36,483 bases of DNA from NCBI GenBank assembly GCA_964428355.1, contig CAYRYU010000072.1, positions 1 to 36,483 on the forward strand, read 5' to 3'. The DNA is from CAYRYU01 sp964428355. GTDB taxonomy: Bacteria > Muiribacteriota > Ozemobacteria > Ozemobacterales > Ozemobacteraceae. The position numbers and the translations under genes were made by a program. Each line of letters starts with the position of its first letter. The first letter of the stretch is position 1. Shown here piece after piece: positions 10,201 to 16,910 of this stretch. A model generated the notes under the pieces. The model searched no databases. It worked only from the letters and a program-made list of their open reading frames with translations, and was not told the origin of the DNA.

Positions 10201-10312
10201 TCGAGAGTTGGATCCGGATTCCCGGGAGGGAGAACTCCCGGTCGGACCTTGCCCGGGAGGCGGAAAACCCGGCGGGTGGTGTGGTTGAAACCGTTGGGGA
10301 ATCAATCATCAT
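4244..10312 (-). CDS. DUF4011 / SF1 helicase / Vsr-like nuclease / DUF3320 protein (Hhe-like)
   Basis: 2022 residues, probably a cytoplasmic DNA-acting enzyme. In order: an N-terminal region with a transglutaminase-like segment (about 235-275, LDLALIFSAVLE then HAY); DUF4011 starting near 400 (WKEKLLDLTTRNRLLNFR); an SF1 helicase core with Walker A GPPGTGKT at 726-733, Walker B DEASQ from about 1358, GDSRQLPP, and late motifs VQGDE and NVAVTRAR (about 1560-1620); a PD-(D/E)XK, Vsr-like nuclease at about 1660-1750 with GIETDG (Glu1706, Asp1708) and RDRDRLR; DUF3320 at about 1850-1900; and a second, similar winged-helix-like unit at about 1955-2022. I recall this order as the anti-phage protein Hhe, so a defence role is an inference from architecture. 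ATG 10312 overlaps the stop of the Sel1 gene (ATGA), giving coupled translation. A Gly/Pro-rich spacer near 660-690 precedes the helicase core. Confidence 0.93.
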   Translation of the reverse strand: MMIDSPTVSTTPPAGFSASRARSDREFSLPGIRIQLSIRPVMNLVLERCALPTVLSLRMRLEDPEGRGEAFSLVLQVPGFGGPLEMEVPSFRGETVLSGICPIFDAARLEAVEKATPASLEIQILRGGNPVGTCSSPLELLSPEEFPDTILPEALACHVVPFHPAVEKARDLARSLKSPENGGNGGNGLPPVSGRDRVRSIVASVFAALRERGVRVSRDSRACGASRKIKPHSWFTDDGGEPPGPLDLALIFSAVLEREGLFPLIFLEPDHAYCGCWNSGTMLKTPLLREVETVRGLVMADEILVLDPAEAFLEAVSSDFASALEMGRKRVMGDFPFTGLLDLKACRLARFMPFSPDAPAREEAPNALRGIPATSGMQDGTVPLNGKSGATSGAQSKILRIEGWKEKLLDLTTRNRLLNFRPSVARTVELAVEDLAAFEDQLAAGRVMTLHPIDLGRPDPRVREIMEKREVALLAKELREHLLKGRLVTFLTEKELARRMTNVARHARTELEESGSSSLFLGLGMLKWFESADSDVPRRAPILLYPIEVRRSDARSPYFIRVRQEEPRINETLLEKLRVEFSIDSSELRELPLDESGVDLKQIFSRIRSLVSPMPRFELLDEVFIDFFSFTKFLMWTDLAQHSDDLLKNDLVQHLAQGAGARAPGTRPGIPEGGGTGNTLESGFQDPALLDRSLPSEALPVVLDADSSQLVAVKAALDGKSFVLQGPPGTGKTQTIANIIACCLQAGKKVLFAAEKRVALEMVFRRLNGCGLGDFCLELHSSKADKSRIAQELARVLELPARCGDPCQTEMLRSLEEDRAALNSYVGRIHEILPLGISLFDAAGKLDGMKSVARLSIGIPGILDFPGDRFRACKEMLKTLGAAARELHLLKGNPFSFSRLAEWSPTVEKNIHEKIVLLRGADGNLQKSASEIRSIWPNLPTLKIGALSELAHLLELAGVDRGDRALELALRSDFDRICSEIRPIITTALEFQKGWSEFSRSFDLGILDEDLAGIRTAYRQNRDSFFLLRFFYLRHERGILQSHAVKPLPDIDGILALLDLGLRLVGLRTRLAEKSHFLASLAPGLEGQGVPEPDSLAIFLEQARSLCGSVLKLRGMGISLSGGKPALESPDFSRVGIGLRAAIAALQMELGRVAKAFEAEERELLPEGFGSVTPGQMTERSGVWLESIYHLRSWSGFIRAEAPLLKAGLGALTSALRAGTILPDDLEPVFETSFLEECLEKAFETFAELKGFSRAEQESRVERFRRMDRQFIASNPAVIGRTMSSQRPEVSGVVSPVSEVGILQREAKKKSGHMAIRRLFSHIPNLLSRLKPCLLMSPLSIAQYLPPSREPFDLVIFDEASQITTHDAVGAIARGKQVIVVGDSRQLPPTTFFQTGNDRDGSENGGHADENLVIDLESILDECTAANLPSIMLRWHYRSRDERLIAFSNRRYYDGKLSTFPAAGLLRRGGVFLNHMGGVFERGTTRINAAEAQAVVNWVVEALRDPERRKKSIGIVTFNLPQQIEIEDRLERERRKYPEIDPFFSDSVPEPVFVKNLENVQGDERDVILFSIGYGRDGSGTLTMNFGPLNRIGGERRLNVAVTRARERLEVFSSIEPEDIDLTRTGARGAADLREFLEFARQGAPAISGGSAGPDPKTISTVGDGVGRWLSAMGHRVEHGIGWSGCRIEIGIRDPDRPERFCLGIETDGPLYGDIPTARDRDRLRGEVLQGLGWRLHRVWLADWLHDREREGARIEEVLRDISSREPHPGFEGANSCVSIQVSEESEGVPKHSPAVAEGEGTGRKAGTHSSGAAKMLMETSQGTHAGASPTSEEPGPSPNFYREFPITRSGTAEEFFNSANSAKIRELIGKVLEAEAPVNREELFRRVAACFGFKRIGGRIQETLERGLGELVAAGEALVREGFVWRFGQDPASEAILRTPAPGGKARKPDLICPEEIAQAALKVMKASISLPRTDLVKAAAARFGFRRLPGTAVSSFERGIDLLVGTGQVTVAGDRLTLKE

Positions 10313-12858
10313 GGTGTCTTCCGGGCGAGTTTCTGGACGGCAAGCTTTTCCGCCCTCCCAATCTCATCCGGGTTCAACTGTTTTTCCAGAACCGAAATCG
10401 CCCTCTGGATTTCCGCCTTCCGGGCACCGGGTTCAGCCCCCGCGAGAGCGGCTCCCATCCAGGCCAGGGCTTCGGCGCGATCCTTGGGAACGCCCCACCC
10501 CATCTCGAACATTTTTCCCAACTGGAACTGGGCACGGGAATCATTGTTGTCAGCGGCTTTCCGAATCCAGCGGGCCGCTTCCAGAAGGTTGACCTTCGTT
10601 CCCTGGCCCCGGAGGAACATCACGCCCACGGGGAGGAAAGCCTCTGGGACATCCGCCTCGGCAGCGGCTTTCCCCCATTTCAGGGCGGCCTGCTGGTTTA
10701 CAGGGGTCCCTTTTCCGTTGAAGTGACAGTTCCAGAGCCTAAGGTAGGAGGGAACATACTCCAGCTCAGCGGCTTCCTGAAACAGCTGGAAAGCCCCCGC
10801 GGGGTCGGGTGGGCCGCCTCTGCCTTCGGAAAGGAGACACCCCAGGTCGTGTTTAGCGGGGGCGTATCCCTGTTTCGCTGCCTGGGAATGCCACTTTCGC
10901 GCTGCCACGAAGTTCTGCGGCATCCCCTCACCCGATTCGTTGAGCTTTCCGAGAAGATGCTGGGCGGCGATAGCCCCTTTCTCGGCCGAATTTTTGAGCC
11001 ATTCGACACCTTTCCGGGGATTCTTGGGAACTCCCCTCCCCTCGAGGTGATGGACCCCCAGAAAGTACATGGCACGAACGTCTCCCAGGCCTGCGGCCGA
11101 CTTGAAGAGCCTGACGGCCTCGGCATCGTCCCTGGGAACACCGGTTCCCTGGCGGTGAAGATTGCCCAGGTCAGTCATCGCTGGGGGAAAGCCCAGCTCA
11201 GCGGCGCGGCGGATCAGCTTCAAGGCCTCCGCCTCGTTACGGCCCACCCCCCGACCATAGGCGTATTTGAAACCGAGAAGATGGATCGCGGGAGGGAAGT
11301 TTTTCGCGGCGGCCCCATCGAGGAGCCGGAGGATTTCCTCCGAATGTTCCGCGGGGTCCTGGTCCTCGAGCATGAGGGCTGCTGAGAAAGCCCCCCGAGG
11401 ATCCCCTTTTGCCGCGGCCAGACGGAACCATCTCAACGCATTCGGACCATCCTGGCGACCGTCCTCCCCGGATGATAGAACCACGCCCATCATGTACTGG
11501 GAATCAGGATGCCCGCTCTCCGCGCCAATCCTGAACAAATCCGCCGCCCGGTTCCGGTCGGGGAGAACACCCTTGCCATCCCAAAGATGGCTTGCCAGGC
11601 GGAATCTCGCTTCGACATTTCCCTCACCCGCAGCCCTTTCGTAGAGCTCTACAGCCCGTGCCAACGACGCCGGATCCCCCTGGCTCTCGAGCTTTTTCCC
11701 CTCGTGAAGGAGTGCCTCGGGATCGAGGACGACCCCGGCCAGGCTCTCATAATGGAAGGAGGCGTCTCGCGGAAAAGAGAAACGACCGTCGGGGTATGAG
11801 GGGACAAGACGATACGCTTCAGCCTCGCTCGAGCACCCCATGCAAAGGCTTTTCCCGCCCCCGTCCGCCACAGACCCGGTCGGGAGGCAATCGGAACAGA
11901 CCAGGTGGGGGCCGTCAGGGCATAGGGTCCATTCGCTCAGCACCTGGCCCGGAAAACAGTATTGCCCACAGGACGGACAGATGAGGCCCGGCAAGAATCC
12001 GCCGTTCGAACGCCTGACCCGGTCGAGTTCGGGAAGAAATCCCTCGGGAAAGGCCCTTTCCTGGTGAAGAAGCCACCGGCACTGCCGGCAAAGGAAGAAA
12101 GGCCGCCGGTTTTCAATCCCAAGAAGCCTGGCGCAACAGTCTCCCGTCGTTCCTCCGCATGAGACACAGCTCCGGATCTCCGCGCCCGCCAGGCTCCGGG
12201 AGTCCCCCGGGGAAAGGAAAAAGGAGCCGCAATCCCCGCATCTGAGGAGATCGGGCAGGTCAGCCATCCCAGCCCCTTGGCAAAACGCGACGAATGCCTG
12301 GTCCGAACCCTCCAGGGCTTCGCGGACAGCCTTCGAAATTCCGGAAGATGTTTTCGCACCACGGTTGGGAAGGTCTCCTCGGGAATCAAGGATTCCAAGA
12401 AGCCTTGTTTCCCTGGCATGGACGGCCTCTTCGAAGAATCCGGGAAGCCTGGTGGCGATGTCGAACCAACCTCCCAGGCTCAGGAGGGTGGAAACCATCT
12501 CCGGGGACCTCTTTTTCACAGCATCGGAAAGGAGTGCCGAAGCGGTTTCCACATCGGGAACGGCGACGAAACCGGTTTCGACAAGGACCTTCAGGATCTC
12601 ATGGTCCCCGGCTTTCATGAGATGGGATAGGAGGTTTTCCCTTCCGGAAATGAAAACCGGGCCATGCCTCATTTCACCCGCGACGAACCGAACCATTCCT
12701 GGAACCCTTCCTCGGACTGCCCTCTGGAGAAGGACTTCCAGCACCTGCTCCGGAAGAACCGGAAATCCCTCACGTGAAAAGGCAGCCCGGAGCGCCGCAA
12801 CATTCCCCGAAGCCACCAGGTCCATCCATGCAGTCACGGGGCCTTTTGCGTCATTCAT
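10309..12858 (-). CDS. Ankyrin-like / zinc-ribbon / Sel1-repeat protein, partner of the helicase
   Basis: 849 residues from ATG 12858. I chose this start because AGGAGG lies 5 nt upstream (12869-12864); a longer frame from 12873 would run through that site. Residues 15-170 are helical and resemble diverged ankyrin repeats. Residues about 205-340 carry six CXXC pairs (CGDC, CVSC, CRQC, CPSC, CSDC, CMGC) and further cysteines, enough for about three zinc sites. Residues about 395-810 hold eleven Sel1-like units of about 36 residues (for example GNLHRQGTGVPRDDAEAVRLF) and part of a twelfth. All three domain types usually bind proteins or nucleic acid; no catalytic motif is seen. It is the first gene of the operon and its stop overlaps the helicase start, so the two are probably made in a fixed ratio and may act together as adaptor and effector. 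That role is inferred. Confidence 0.9.
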   Translation of the reverse strand: MNDAKGPVTAWMDLVASGNVAALRAAFSREGFPVLPEQVLEVLLQRAVRGRVPGMVRFVAGEMRHGPVFISGRENLLSHLMKAGDHEILKVLVETGFVAVPDVETASALLSDAVKKRSPEMVSTLLSLGGWFDIATRLPGFFEEAVHARETRLLGILDSRGDLPNRGAKTSSGISKAVREALEGSDQAFVAFCQGAGMADLPDLLRCGDCGSFFLSPGDSRSLAGAEIRSCVSCGGTTGDCCARLLGIENRRPFFLCRQCRWLLHQERAFPEGFLPELDRVRRSNGGFLPGLICPSCGQYCFPGQVLSEWTLCPDGPHLVCSDCLPTGSVADGGGKSLCMGCSSEAEAYRLVPSYPDGRFSFPRDASFHYESLAGVVLDPEALLHEGKKLESQGDPASLARAVELYERAAGEGNVEARFRLASHLWDGKGVLPDRNRAADLFRIGAESGHPDSQYMMGVVLSSGEDGRQDGPNALRWFRLAAAKGDPRGAFSAALMLEDQDPAEHSEEILRLLDGAAAKNFPPAIHLLGFKYAYGRGVGRNEAEALKLIRRAAELGFPPAMTDLGNLHRQGTGVPRDDAEAVRLFKSAAGLGDVRAMYFLGVHHLEGRGVPKNPRKGVEWLKNSAEKGAIAAQHLLGKLNESGEGMPQNFVAARKWHSQAAKQGYAPAKHDLGCLLSEGRGGPPDPAGAFQLFQEAAELEYVPSYLRLWNCHFNGKGTPVNQQAALKWGKAAAEADVPEAFLPVGVMFLRGQGTKVNLLEAARWIRKAADNNDSRAQFQLGKMFEMGWGVPKDRAEALAWMGAALAGAEPGARKAEIQRAISVLEKQLNPDEIGRAEKLAVQKLARKTP

Positions 12859-12903
12859 CTCATCCTCCTGCATCGGCCGCTATCGTTCAGCCCGCGTCAC
12901 CAG

Positions 12904-12933
12904 AGTCTATCCCAAACCAACCACCCGGGGCAA
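12904..12933 (-). promoter_or_regulatory. Predicted sigma70-type promoter of the Sel1-helicase operon
   Basis: Minus strand TTGCCC (12933-12928), an 18-bp spacer, and TAGACT (12909-12904). The start site would lie near 12897, about 40 nt before the ATG. Both hexamers are imperfect. Confidence 0.45.
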
Positions 12934-12970
12934 GACTTCTCCGGGCTGGGATTCGGGGTATCGATAGAAG

Positions 12971-13000
12971 TGGCAATCAGGACAAGGGTTCTGGTAGAAT
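12971..13000 (+). promoter_or_regulatory. Predicted promoter of the DUF3298 gene
   Basis: TAGAAT (12995-13000) is preceded by an extended -10 TG at 12992-12993. TGGCAA, 18 bp upstream, is a weak -35. It diverges from the Sel1-helicase promoter. Confidence 0.4.
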
Positions 13001-13015
13001 GTAAGAGGTTTCCGT

Positions 13016-13046
13016 CGGAGGTGCCGGAAGGTCCCTCCGGTTTTTT
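13016..13046 (+). terminator. Terminator-like hairpin in the leader of the DUF3298 gene
   Basis: CGGAGG (13016-13021) can pair with CCTCCG (13034-13039), or alternatively CCGGA (13024-13028) with TCCGG (13036-13040). TTTTTT follows (13041-13046). It lies between the predicted promoter and the gene start at 13077, in a divergent intergenic region where neither flanking gene needs a terminator, so it may attenuate the downstream gene. Confidence 0.45.
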
Positions 13047-13076
13047 GTTTGAACGAACGAGCAAGGGAGAATCGGA

Positions 13077-13937
13077 ATGCGCAGAACACCCATTCTTTTG
13101 TCGATCCTGGCGTCGATCCTGTTGGCCGCCTCGGTTTTCGGTGAAGCGACCCCCCAGCCACCCGCTAGGGGCAAGGAGGACGGCTCCGTTACCGTTTCCA
13201 AGACGGTCACCGCCGTCATCAAGAACTACTCGAAAGACACCACCCCGCCAAAAGGAAGTGCTGATGAGGGGCTTTCCGGGATCGATATCAAGATCTCCAT
13301 TCCCGAACTGAAATCATCGGACGGAAATTCTGCCCCTATCGAGGCTATCAACACCGCCATCCTGGGGAAAGTCCTTTCAGCGGGCGCTGGTGATGCCCCC
13401 CCGGCATCCTCGGTCGAGATGCTGATCGAAAATTTCACACGGGATTACGAAACCGCGCGCAAAGAGAATCCCGAGATGATCGGGGGTTGGTCCCTCGGCT
13501 TGACCGGTCGGATTCTCTATTCCGATGAAGATCTTTTCTGCCTCGAATACACCGATTCCTCCTACACCGGCGGAGCGCATCCCCTCACCGCGATCGATTA
13601 CACCGTTTTCTCCCTGAAAACCGGAGCCCCGATCCCGATCGAGTCGTTGACGCTCGCCGGAAAGCAGGATGAGCTGACCAGGCTGGCGGAACCTTTGTTC
13701 CGGAAAGCACGTGAAATGAAGCCAGGGGAATCCCTGGTCGACGCGGGATTCACTTTCGAGAAGGACAAGTTCGCCCTGAACGCGAACTACCGCATACAGA
13801 AAGACGGCCTCGGGTTCTTTTTCAACCCCTACGAAGTCGCCCCCTATGCCCTGGGAACCACGGACATCCTCATCCCCTGGGCTGATCTCAAGGGCGTGAT
13901 CGACCCCAAGGGCCCCGCCGGAAAATTCCTGCCCTGA
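13077..13937 (+). CDS. Exported DUF3298 (RsiV C-terminal-like) protein
   Basis: 286 residues with a signal peptide (hydrophobic 5-20, likely cut after SVFG). The mature protein has a PdaC/DUF4163-like first half (about 45-140) and a DUF3298 second half with its hallmark YTGGAHP near 160-167 and the late GLGFFFNPYEVAPYA stretch near 242-256. The same pair of domains occurs in the extracytoplasmic part of the anti-sigma factor RsiV, which binds lysozyme, and in many exported proteins of unknown role. Here there is no cytoplasmic anti-sigma domain and no sigma gene alongside, so it is probably a stand-alone periplasmic protein. AAGGGAG precedes the ATG by 7 nt. It is monocistronic and converges on the phosphatase operon. 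Confidence 0.85.
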   Translation: MRRTPILLSILASILLAASVFGEATPQPPARGKEDGSVTVSKTVTAVIKNYSKDTTPPKGSADEGLSGIDIKISIPELKSSDGNSAPIEAINTAILGKVLSAGAGDAPPASSVEMLIENFTRDYETARKENPEMIGGWSLGLTGRILYSDEDLFCLEYTDSSYTGGAHPLTAIDYTVFSLKTGAPIPIESLTLAGKQDELTRLAEPLFRKAREMKPGESLVDAGFTFEKDKFALNANYRIQKDGLGFFFNPYEVAPYALGTTDILIPWADLKGVIDPKGPAGKFLP

Positions 13938-13947
13938 AAGCGCTCAC

Positions 13948-13998
13948 CCGAAGAGCAGGAAATCCCTCCCTTGTGTGCTTCGGTTCCTTTTCTTCTTG
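13948..13998 (+). terminator. Weak intrinsic terminator after the DUF3298 gene
   Basis: CCGA/AGCA pairs with TGCT/TCGG around 13948-13983 with a 2-nt bulge and a long loop. A T-rich tract (13984-13998) follows. It is weaker than the other terminators in the window. Confidence 0.35.
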
Positions 13999-14027
13999 GT
14001 GGTGAACCCAGGTAAGTGAACGCCGGA

Positions 14028-16910
14028 TCAATCCCGGCGCAGGATGAGGAGCGTCACGTCATCCTCATAGGGGCCCGGTAGGCGCCTCTTGCCCCATCGG
14101 TCGAGGATCCCGACCGCCATCCCTTCTGCGTTCCGCTCTTCCTGGAAGCTGATCCGGAAGAAATCGATCATCTCGTCATTCCCGATCAGTTCTTCGGGGC
14201 CGACCTTGCTCTCGGGAATCCCATCGGTATAGAAGATCAGGGCATCCCCTGAGTCCAGCACGTATTCAGCTACCGTATGGGAGATGTTCCTCCGGAAACC
14301 CACCGGCAACCCGGGAAGATTCAACATCTCAACCGATCCATCCCCTCTCCTGCAAAGGACTGGAAAGTTCTGCCCCGCGTTGAGGATTCCGGCAGAATGG
14401 GTTCGGGGATCGTGGAGGCAGAGCACCAGGGTCATGAACTTCTTGCTGGGTTTGAGCTCGCGGAAGAAGAGGCGGTTGATGCCCTCGAGAAGGCCCAGAA
14501 GGTCGTTCCTTCCGGTCGAAAGCTGGTACGCTATCGCGGCCTTTGCCATCGCCATGACCAGCGCGGCTGACACCCCGTGACCGGTGGCATCCCCGAGAAC
14601 GATGAGGATCTTCCCGTCCGGAAGCTGCAATACGTCATGGTAGTCGCCCGCCAGGTCCGTCGCGCTGAAGTTCCGGACGGTGATCGAATACCCCGGAACA
14701 AGAGGCATCCTTGCAGGAAGGAGATCGGTCTGGACGATCCGGGCAAGTTCGAGCTCCTTCAGATCAACCATCATGCGGTTGAAGACCCGGGCAAGTTCCC
14801 CGAATTCATCATCCCGCCGGATGGGAACCCAGTTCCCCGTCTCCCTTCTTCGGAGGGCTTCCATTCCCGCCGCCAGATCGCTAATTGGGGTCAAAAAGTA
14901 ACCCGAAAGGATTCCACCTGCGATCCCGGCCACCAGGAGTGAAAGGATGGCTCCGAGAACGATCGCGAACTTCATCGGGGCGAGAGCCCCGAGGCTCTCC
15001 CTCGAGTCGAGTATCGCTGCCACTGCGAACCGGTTCTCGGACAGCTCGGGCGCAACAACCACCCAGCTGGGAACCCCCTCGACCGTCAGCTCCCGCTGGA
15101 GGGCAAATCCGCCTTTTTCGGCAACCCTCACCAGAACGTCGATCTCTGCGGGGGGAGTGGCGATCGGGAAACCGTACTGCCAGATGGTCCTGACCCCGAG
15201 GATTTTGATCCGGCCCGTCTGTGAAGCGAGCCGGTCGATGTAGAACCCTTCCAATAGATCATGGGAGTTTGCCTGGGTGGTGAAGCAAATCGGCTTCGTG
15301 GAGGAACCGGGATAGAGATCCCAATAGAAATGGATCGGGGTGCGGGCCATCGACAGCTTGTGAAGGGTGTCGGGGCGCTGGACGACGGAGGACCACCCCA
15401 ATTCCTGGCTCAGGATAGCCTCCTCGGACATGATGTCGAAAGCCGATATCCGTTCACCCTCCCCGGGAGGGAGGCGGTTGGGCAGCATCTTTTTCGCCCC
15501 GAACCTGCCGAGGGACCCGAGAACGCGGAGAGTCGCCTTCCGGTCGGGAGAAACGGTCGAGTAGTAGGTCTTGAAGTCCGGCGTGATCGAATGCAGCATG
15601 TCGACCGCGGCGATCGTTCGAGCCCTGACTTGCTTGTACAATTCCTCCATTTTGACAGGGTCGAAATCCCGCGAACCGATCCGGTCACGGAAATCCCGGC
15701 ACTGTGCGAGGAATTCCAGGAGTTCGCCGGGGAAACCGCTTTGAAGGCTGTTCAGCCGCTCGAGACATTCCCCGAAAGCCGCGTGCCGGATCCTCTCCCC
15801 GCGATCATGCAAGGCCAGTGAACCAAGTACGACAGCTCCCCCGAGGGGAAAAAGAAGTGCATATCCGAACAGCAACCGGACCTGGGTCATGATGGAAAGG
15901 TAGCGGTTGGAATCCCCCGGTTCCAACCGGCGGAGGAGGAAAGCGCCCCAAAGTCCGGCCGCGAGGATCGCCAGCAGAAGAATTGCCCTTCGGGCAACGG
16001 CCATCGTCCTTTCGAAGACCGGGAAACAGAGCCCGGTGAGCATTCCCCAGCGGTTGAGGAAGAAAGTCCAGTGTCGTCCGTCCTTCTCGACCTGCGTGGA
16101 GTTTTCCCGTTCAGCGACGGCCCATGCTTTCTGCATGGCTTCCTCGGGAATTCCGGGCGGAGGGCTCCACAACCCCAGCCGGGGAATCCCCTTCCCTATC
16201 TTCTCGGAGTTCTGGTGAGCAGGCATCTGTCTCCGTTCGATCTCTGCGAGCAAGTCCTTGGGAACCTCCTCGATCACGACGCATATCGCAAGCGCATTAT
16301 GGTTGAACTCGAAGAAGATCACCCCGATTCGACCATCCTTCTCGAAACTCTGGTATTCCCCATTGCACCTGAGCAGCTTTTCGATTCCAAGAGCGGGCCC
16401 GAAAGCGCTCCGAAGGCGTTCGTCGAGTCGACGCGCTTCATGCGGGTCTCGTGGACCGGAAGATCCCATCCAGGCCGCAACGTCCTGGAAGATGGTGGAG
16501 TAACCGTCGCGAACCTGGGGATAGATTATCCTCCCGGTTCTGACCAGATACGCGAACGAACGCTCACCGGCGATTGCCCTGGTTCTTCCAAGATACTTGT
16601 CATAGTCCCGGTCACGCCCCCATCCGTAGCGGGCATGTTGGAGAATCGCCCTCAACTCGTGCGAGAGGAACCCCCCGCAATCCTGGGCCGCGATCACCTG
16701 GTCAAGAATTCCCGTTCTTTCGCGGTTCAGAGCATCCCGGTCGGCCTCGTCCCATCGCTCGATGGCATACTCCCCGATGGAAATGCCTATCACGAGTGGG
16801 ATTCCCAGGAAGACGAGGAACGCGATCCGCGCGGATATTTTTCCCAGCATCGCCGCCCGCGGGATGGGAACCTCAGGGTCCTTTTGCTCCAGGCCGATCG
16901 CAAGACTCAC
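14028..16910 (-). CDS. Membrane sensor with HAMP and SpoIIE-type PP2C phosphatase (second of tandem pair)
   Basis: 960 residues with a GTG start. The GTG overlaps the stop of the upstream gene (GTGA), so translation is coupled. Helices are predicted near 28-50, 305-323, 345-366 and 645-667, which gives two large extracytoplasmic loops (about 50-305 and 370-640). A HAMP domain follows (about 667-720), then a SpoIIE/PP2C domain (about 725-960) with the metal-binding motifs AGDYHD, GDATGHG and YTDG and the late DDVTLL. Such phosphatases dephosphorylate serine or threonine on partners, often anti-sigma antagonists. No such partner is encoded in the window. The signal is presumably sensed outside the membrane and passed through HAMP. 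The architecture matches the adjacent gene, so the pair probably arose by tandem duplication, although the sensor loops have diverged strongly. Confidence 0.92.
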   Translation of the reverse strand: MSLAIGLEQKDPEVPIPRAAMLGKISARIAFLVFLGIPLVIGISIGEYAIERWDEADRDALNRERTGILDQVIAAQDCGGFLSHELRAILQHARYGWGRDRDYDKYLGRTRAIAGERSFAYLVRTGRIIYPQVRDGYSTIFQDVAAWMGSSGPRDPHEARRLDERLRSAFGPALGIEKLLRCNGEYQSFEKDGRIGVIFFEFNHNALAICVVIEEVPKDLLAEIERRQMPAHQNSEKIGKGIPRLGLWSPPPGIPEEAMQKAWAVAERENSTQVEKDGRHWTFFLNRWGMLTGLCFPVFERTMAVARRAILLLAILAAGLWGAFLLRRLEPGDSNRYLSIMTQVRLLFGYALLFPLGGAVVLGSLALHDRGERIRHAAFGECLERLNSLQSGFPGELLEFLAQCRDFRDRIGSRDFDPVKMEELYKQVRARTIAAVDMLHSITPDFKTYYSTVSPDRKATLRVLGSLGRFGAKKMLPNRLPPGEGERISAFDIMSEEAILSQELGWSSVVQRPDTLHKLSMARTPIHFYWDLYPGSSTKPICFTTQANSHDLLEGFYIDRLASQTGRIKILGVRTIWQYGFPIATPPAEIDVLVRVAEKGGFALQRELTVEGVPSWVVVAPELSENRFAVAAILDSRESLGALAPMKFAIVLGAILSLLVAGIAGGILSGYFLTPISDLAAGMEALRRRETGNWVPIRRDDEFGELARVFNRMMVDLKELELARIVQTDLLPARMPLVPGYSITVRNFSATDLAGDYHDVLQLPDGKILIVLGDATGHGVSAALVMAMAKAAIAYQLSTGRNDLLGLLEGINRLFFRELKPSKKFMTLVLCLHDPRTHSAGILNAGQNFPVLCRRGDGSVEMLNLPGLPVGFRRNISHTVAEYVLDSGDALIFYTDGIPESKVGPEELIGNDEMIDFFRISFQEERNAEGMAVGILDRWGKRRLPGPYEDDVTLLILRRD

